Part shown: positions 6,784 to 9,295 of the stretch, piece after piece
Layout: each line of letters starts with the position of its first letter
Numbering within the stretch: the first letter of the stretch is position 1
Origin: Acidobacteriaceae bacterium
Lineage (GTDB): Bacteria > Acidobacteriota > Terriglobia > Terriglobales > Acidobacteriaceae
Reading direction: 5' to 3'
NCBI GenBank assembly: GCA_025929125.1
Contig: JAICMT010000035.1
Span: 1-9,295 of the forward strand
Length of the DNA stretch: 9,295 nucleotides
Program-made: the position numbers and the translations under genes
The notes under the pieces: generated by a model
The model's input: only the letters and a program-made list of their open reading frames with translations
Told to the model about the DNA's origin: nothing
Databases searched by the model: none

Positions 6784-7827
6784 TTACGCGCCACCGGGTT
6801 GTGCCGCCTCGGCAATGGGATCCTGTGTTACCGCACGCAAATTCACACCACCTGCGCGGGCGAACAGAAGCCCTGCAGGAATCACCGACAGGAACGTCAC
6901 CGTCAGCAGCATTGCTCCGCAGGCAGTGGCAGCTTCTATCGGCGCGTTGTAAAACTCATGCATCGCTGCAGCAGTAACGGCAATCTGCGTGAACCAGCCA
7001 ATTACCGGGAGTTGCAGTAGAGATCCTCCTATGCTGGCTCCCATCAGCAACATGGTGCGCGAGAAGTTCACGCTTGCGAGCTCGGGCGTATCCGCGAAGG
7101 CGTGAAGTGTCTGCACATAAGCGAAGCCAATCAGCGCCCACATCGCCAGCGAGAGAAGAACGGCGACGACCAGGTCTCGTGCGGAGGAAATGGTGTTCAG
7201 GCCCTCCCGGAAATCCTGAATCTTGTCCGCAATACTGTCCGCCAGCGGTCGCGAGAGTCTCCCGAGCACGCGGCGGACCAGACCGGCGATGATGCCGCCC
7301 GCGGCTCGCAGCGACGCGGCGAATACAGCGATCAGAGCCGTGCCGGCGACCGAGATTAGCCCGGCACGAACAAAGATTTCATGGTGCGGCAGATCGCGGG
7401 GTACAAAAAGCAAGGCTCCTGAGAAGATGGCCGCCGCTGCGCCAAGGTCGAACATCCGCTCCACGGTATAGACAGCAAACTGGGTGCTCGTAGAAAGCCC
7501 GATGCGACGTGCCACCAGCGCTGGGCGAATGACGTCTGCAATACGGCCAAAGAGCGCCACCGCAGTGAAGCCAATGAACTGAGGTGCAACCAGCGAGAAC
7601 ACCGGCACTCTCTTCTGGGTGGAGACGAAAACCGCCCAACGCGCAGAGCGCAACCAGAAAGACGTGTAGATCAGTCCTATACCCGCAGCGATATGCGCCC
7701 AGCGGATGGTCTGGACCTGATGCCAGAAGGCCGCCCAGTCAAAGTGGATCCGGCTGCGGTTTGCGGCAATCAGGATAGCCAGCAGAATGGAAATCGCCAG
7801 CAGAACGAGGCCCTTGCGATTCTTCAT
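6784..7827 (-). CDS. Flippase-like integral membrane protein (LPG_synthase_TM / UPF0104 family)
   Basis: Polytopic inner-membrane protein of the family that includes the membrane domain of lysylphosphatidylglycerol synthase and many stand-alone proteins thought to move or modify lipid-linked substrates. 347 residues from ATG 7827. Hydrophobic segments lie near residues 6-22, 43-58, 80-95, 128-143, 156-172, 218-238, 257-275, 280-290 and 300-322. The family core is visible as FGRIADVIRPALVARRIG (93-110) followed by VERMFDLG (122-129). There is no soluble aminoacyltransferase domain, so lysyl transfer is not expected. ATG 7827 is ten bases after AGGAG (7838-7842); an in-frame TTG at 7836 is too close to that site. 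It sits 28 bases after the lytic transglycosylase and 52 before galT, implying a role in envelope glycan or lipid handling; the substrate is unknown. Confidence 0.85.
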   Translation of the reverse strand: MKNRKGLVLLAISILLAILIAANRSRIHFDWAAFWHQVQTIRWAHIAAGIGLIYTSFWLRSARWAVFVSTQKRVPVFSLVAPQFIGFTAVALFGRIADVIRPALVARRIGLSTSTQFAVYTVERMFDLGAAAAIFSGALLFVPRDLPHHEIFVRAGLISVAGTALIAVFAASLRAAGGIIAGLVRRVLGRLSRPLADSIADKIQDFREGLNTISSARDLVVAVLLSLAMWALIGFAYVQTLHAFADTPELASVNFSRTMLLMGASIGGSLLQLPVIGWFTQIAVTAAAMHEFYNAPIEAATACGAMLLTVTFLSVIPAGLLFARAGGVNLRAVTQDPIAEAAQPGGA

Positions 7828-7855
7828 GGGCAGCAATCTCCTGCGCGGCGTTTTC

Positions 7856-8581
7856 TTATGGATGGGTCGAGGATGCCCGTGCGCTAGCCAGGGTGGCTAA
7901 CTTGCGGCGGTTGAATTCGCGAATTACGCGCGCGACATAGGCCCGCGTCTCGCGATACGGCGGGATGCCGTGATACCTGTCCACCGCAATGGGACCGGCG
8001 TTATACGCTGCGAGCGCGAGGGCGATGTTGTCCTTATAGCGCGTCAGCAGCTGATCGAGATATGCCGTGCCGCCGCGGATGTTCTGCTCCGGGGCAAAGC
8101 TGTCCTGCACGCCCAACGTGGATGCCGTACCCGGCATAAGTTGCATGAGCCCCCGGGCCCCGGCTCGAGAGACAGCGAGCGCATTGCCATTGCTCTCCGC
8201 CTTGATCACGGAGGCCAGCAGGTCGGCGTCAATATTGTGTTGCTCTCCGGCCCGGGCGAGCATTTGAGTCATCTCCGCCTGGGTAAGCGGCGCCGCCGAG
8301 TGGAAAGCAGGCTCTGCCGCCGGAACTGCCGGCGGATCGGGTATGCTTTCGACGCTGACCACTGAGGTAGCAGGCACCTCAACGTAGTTGGCTGCGTCGC
8401 CTGTGGTCACGGCCGTGAGCAGGAAAAGCCTAACGTGATCGCCTGCAGCCTCCTGACGACTGCAGTCAAACTGGCTGCCGCTGCGCAGCGTGACGCGTTC
8501 TGCGGCCCTCGCACACAAGGACGGGAGGACCGCAAGGGTCAACAGGGCCGAAGCAAAGCGGATTCGATGGAATGACTGCAT
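7856..8581 (-). CDS. SLT-domain lytic transglycosylase, exported
   Basis: Periplasmic peptidoglycan hydrolase of the soluble-lytic-transglycosylase (family 1, goose-lysozyme-like) type, which cleaves the MurNAc-GlcNAc bond with formation of 1,6-anhydro-MurNAc. 241 residues. Signal peptide 1-27 (RIR, then hydrophobic core, ARA before AERV). Residues 28-80 form a small beta-rich domain (VTLRSGSQFDCSR, RLFLLT, NYVEVPATSVVSVESI) that I cannot name. A Pro/Ala linker follows (81-98). The SLT domain covers about 105-225: VIKAESNGNA (125-134) with catalytic Glu129, GARGLMQLMPGTA (141-153), NIRGGTAYLDQLLTRY (167-182), ALAAYNAGP (189-197) and YRETRAYVARV (209-219). No clear ribosome site precedes ATG 8581, but no better in-frame start is seen. 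First gene of the likely slt-flippase-galT-galK operon. Confidence 0.93.
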   Translation of the reverse strand: MQSFHRIRFASALLTLAVLPSLCARAAERVTLRSGSQFDCSRQEAAGDHVRLFLLTAVTTGDAANYVEVPATSVVSVESIPDPPAVPAAEPAFHSAAPLTQAEMTQMLARAGEQHNIDADLLASVIKAESNGNALAVSRAGARGLMQLMPGTASTLGVQDSFAPEQNIRGGTAYLDQLLTRYKDNIALALAAYNAGPIAVDRYHGIPPYRETRAYVARVIREFNRRKLATLASARASSTHP

Positions 8582-8636
8582 AAGAGCCGGTCATACTTAT
8601 GGTACGACGGTTCGTGCGTCCTGTGGCAGCTCCGGC

Positions 8637-8642
8637 TATCAT
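8637..8642 (+). promoter_or_regulatory. Candidate -10 box for the epimerase-mutase genes
   Basis: TATCAT matches five of six TATAAT positions in the 123-base divergent gap between the transglycosylase and epimerase genes; the start would be near 8649, about 55 bases before ATG 8705. No good -35 accompanies it. For the leftward transglycosylase promoter I see no convincing pair of boxes. Confidence 0.3.
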
Positions 8643-8704
8643 GCCCTCTACCACCTCCGCAGTAGTCCGGCGTTGCTGGCTGCACGAAAGGACCCCTTTT
8701 CCCC

Positions 8705-9169
8705 ATGAGCGACCGAATCGAACAGGTTCCCGGATTCCGCTTTATCGACCACGTTGCGGTCTCCGTGACGCCCGGGGAACTGGAGGCGCAGGTGGCCCTC
8801 TATAAGGCTCTGGGGTTTGAGGAACTCCACCGCGAAGACGTGCTGGGAACAGACCAGGTGCGTGAGGTTCTGTTACAGATGGGCTCGGGCCCCAACAGGA
8901 TTCAGCTTCTGGAGCCGCTCACACCAACTTCCCCGATCGCCCGGCAGATCCAAAGAAACGGCGGCCGCGGTGGCCTTGCTCATCTGGCCTTTCGAGTCAG
9001 CGATATCCAGAAGGCCTTCGCCCACATGAAGCATCAGGGATTCCAGATCGTCGACCAGGCGCCCCGAAGGGGCTCACTAGGGACAACCGTCTTCTTCGTC
9101 CATCCCAAGGGTGCCGCGGCGGGACTCGGTTACCTGCTTGAGGTTGTGCAGGAGGGCGGCCATGCCTGA
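8705..9169 (+). CDS. mce: Methylmalonyl-CoA epimerase
   Basis: Vicinal-oxygen-chelate (glyoxalase fold) enzyme that interconverts (R)- and (S)-methylmalonyl-CoA, feeding or draining the mutase in propionate, odd-chain and branched-chain acid metabolism. 154 residues in two beta-alpha-beta-beta-beta modules. The four metal ligands expected from the Propionibacterium enzyme (His12, Gln65, His91, Glu141) are present as His16 (FIDHVAVSV), Gln67 (NRIQLLEP), His93 (GLAHLAFRV) and Glu146 (GYLLEVVQE). HREDV, LLEPLTPTSPIA and VFFVHPKG are typical of this subfamily rather than of glyoxalase I. The ATG is 12 bases after AAGGA, a loose spacing; the start gives about a dozen extra residues before the conserved IDH. 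It overlaps the next gene by 8 bases, which fits a mutase partner. Confidence 0.93.
   Translation: MSDRIEQVPGFRFIDHVAVSVTPGELEAQVALYKALGFEELHREDVLGTDQVREVLLQMGSGPNRIQLLEPLTPTSPIARQIQRNGGRGGLAHLAFRVSDIQKAFAHMKHQGFQIVDQAPRRGSLGTTVFFVHPKGAAAGLGYLLEVVQEGGHA
9151..9155 (+). promoter_or_regulatory. Mutase ribosome binding site inside the epimerase gene
   Basis: GGAGG followed by six bases and ATG 9162. This strong site lies within the last codons of the epimerase gene and fixes the overlapping start. Confidence 0.8.
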
Positions 9170-9295
9170 CGATCGCCGCGATGCCGAGCCACTCAAGTTA
9201 CGCGAGCATTTCCCTCCTGTATCGACTGAAGAGTGGGAGGCGGCAATCCGCCTCGACCTGAAGGGAGCAGATTCCGGGAGCCTTAGGTGGCACAG
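9162..9295 (+). CDS. mutA: Methylmalonyl-CoA mutase, probable small subunit, N-terminus only
   Basis: The first 44 codons are visible before the right edge. The protein begins MPDDRRDAEPLKLREHFPP and continues VSTEEWEAAIRLDLKGAD, matching the N-terminal pattern of methylmalonyl-CoA mutase small (beta) subunits, where an FPPVS-type start precedes a helix ending in LKGA. The mutase uses adenosylcobalamin to convert (R)-methylmalonyl-CoA to succinyl-CoA; the small subunit is a structural homologue lacking the B12 site. The ATG overlaps the epimerase stop by 8 bases and has GGAGG at ideal spacing, indicating coupled translation. Whether it is the small subunit or a related large or fused form cannot be decided from this fragment; a large-subunit gene would be expected next. 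Confidence 0.75.
   Translation, partial: MPDDRRDAEPLKLREHFPPVSTEEWEAAIRLDLKGADSGSLRWH

Noticed and set aside
8466..8654. Minus-strand 62-codon frame preceded by GGAGG, overlapping the transglycosylase start
   Set aside because: GGAGG is 11 bases from the inner ATG at 8642, the frame runs out of phase into a conserved gene, and composition is unremarkable; a leader peptide cannot be supported.
9061..9073. GCCCC-GAA-GGGGC hairpin
   Set aside because: It falls inside the epimerase coding sequence without a T-run; codon constraint and base composition explain it.
1..9295. Search for CRISPR arrays, tRNA or rRNA genes, insertion sequences and long repeats
   Set aside because: No regularly spaced repeats, cloverleaf, transposase frame or terminal inverted repeats were seen on either strand.

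Overview
The window is GC-rich, gene-dense bacterial chromosome with no mobile element, RNA gene or CRISPR array that I can see. The protein mix suggests a soil-type Gram-negative of the Acidobacteriota (Terriglobales-like): a secreted alanine-rich tetratricopeptide-type protein, a lytic transglycosylase with an extra N-terminal domain, a B-type carboxylesterase and a methylmalonyl-CoA epimerase/mutase pair. This placement is inference from family resemblance, not from a marker gene.

Layout. (1) Positions 1-2688, minus strand: panB, then panC, then an exported carboxylesterase cut by the left edge. Gaps are 13 and 40 bases with no visible terminator, so they read as one transcription unit. 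PanB and PanC make pantothenate, the precursor of coenzyme A. (2) Positions 2689-2999: a 311-base divergent intergenic region with a near-consensus sigma-70 promoter pointing right and a weaker -10 candidate pointing left to panB. (3) Positions 3000-4409, plus strand: a secreted 469-residue protein of unknown function, closed by a strong intrinsic terminator at 4426-4457. (4) Positions 4463-8581, minus strand, read from right to left: an SLT-type lytic transglycosylase, a polytopic flippase-like membrane protein (LPG_synthase_TM/UPF0104 family), galT and galK. Spacings are 28, 52 and 25 bases, which suggests one operon joining cell-wall remodelling, a lipid-type membrane protein and the Leloir galactose enzymes. 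No galE or galM lies in the window. (5) Positions 8705-9295, plus strand: methylmalonyl-CoA epimerase overlapping by 8 bases the start of a methylmalonyl-CoA mutase subunit that runs off the right edge. Together they interconvert methylmalonyl-CoA epimers and succinyl-CoA (propionate and odd-chain or branched-chain acid metabolism).

Most genes are ordinary, well-conserved housekeeping enzymes with intact catalytic motifs. The least explained items are the secreted protein at 3000-4409, with a beta-rich C-terminal segment and an Arg/Pro/Ala tail, its long leader, and the slt-flippase-galT-galK arrangement. I see no clear evidence of a new defence or mobile system. For panB, galT, galK and the flippase gene the longest open frame overstates the gene; the starts given here were chosen from ribosome binding sites and family alignment.
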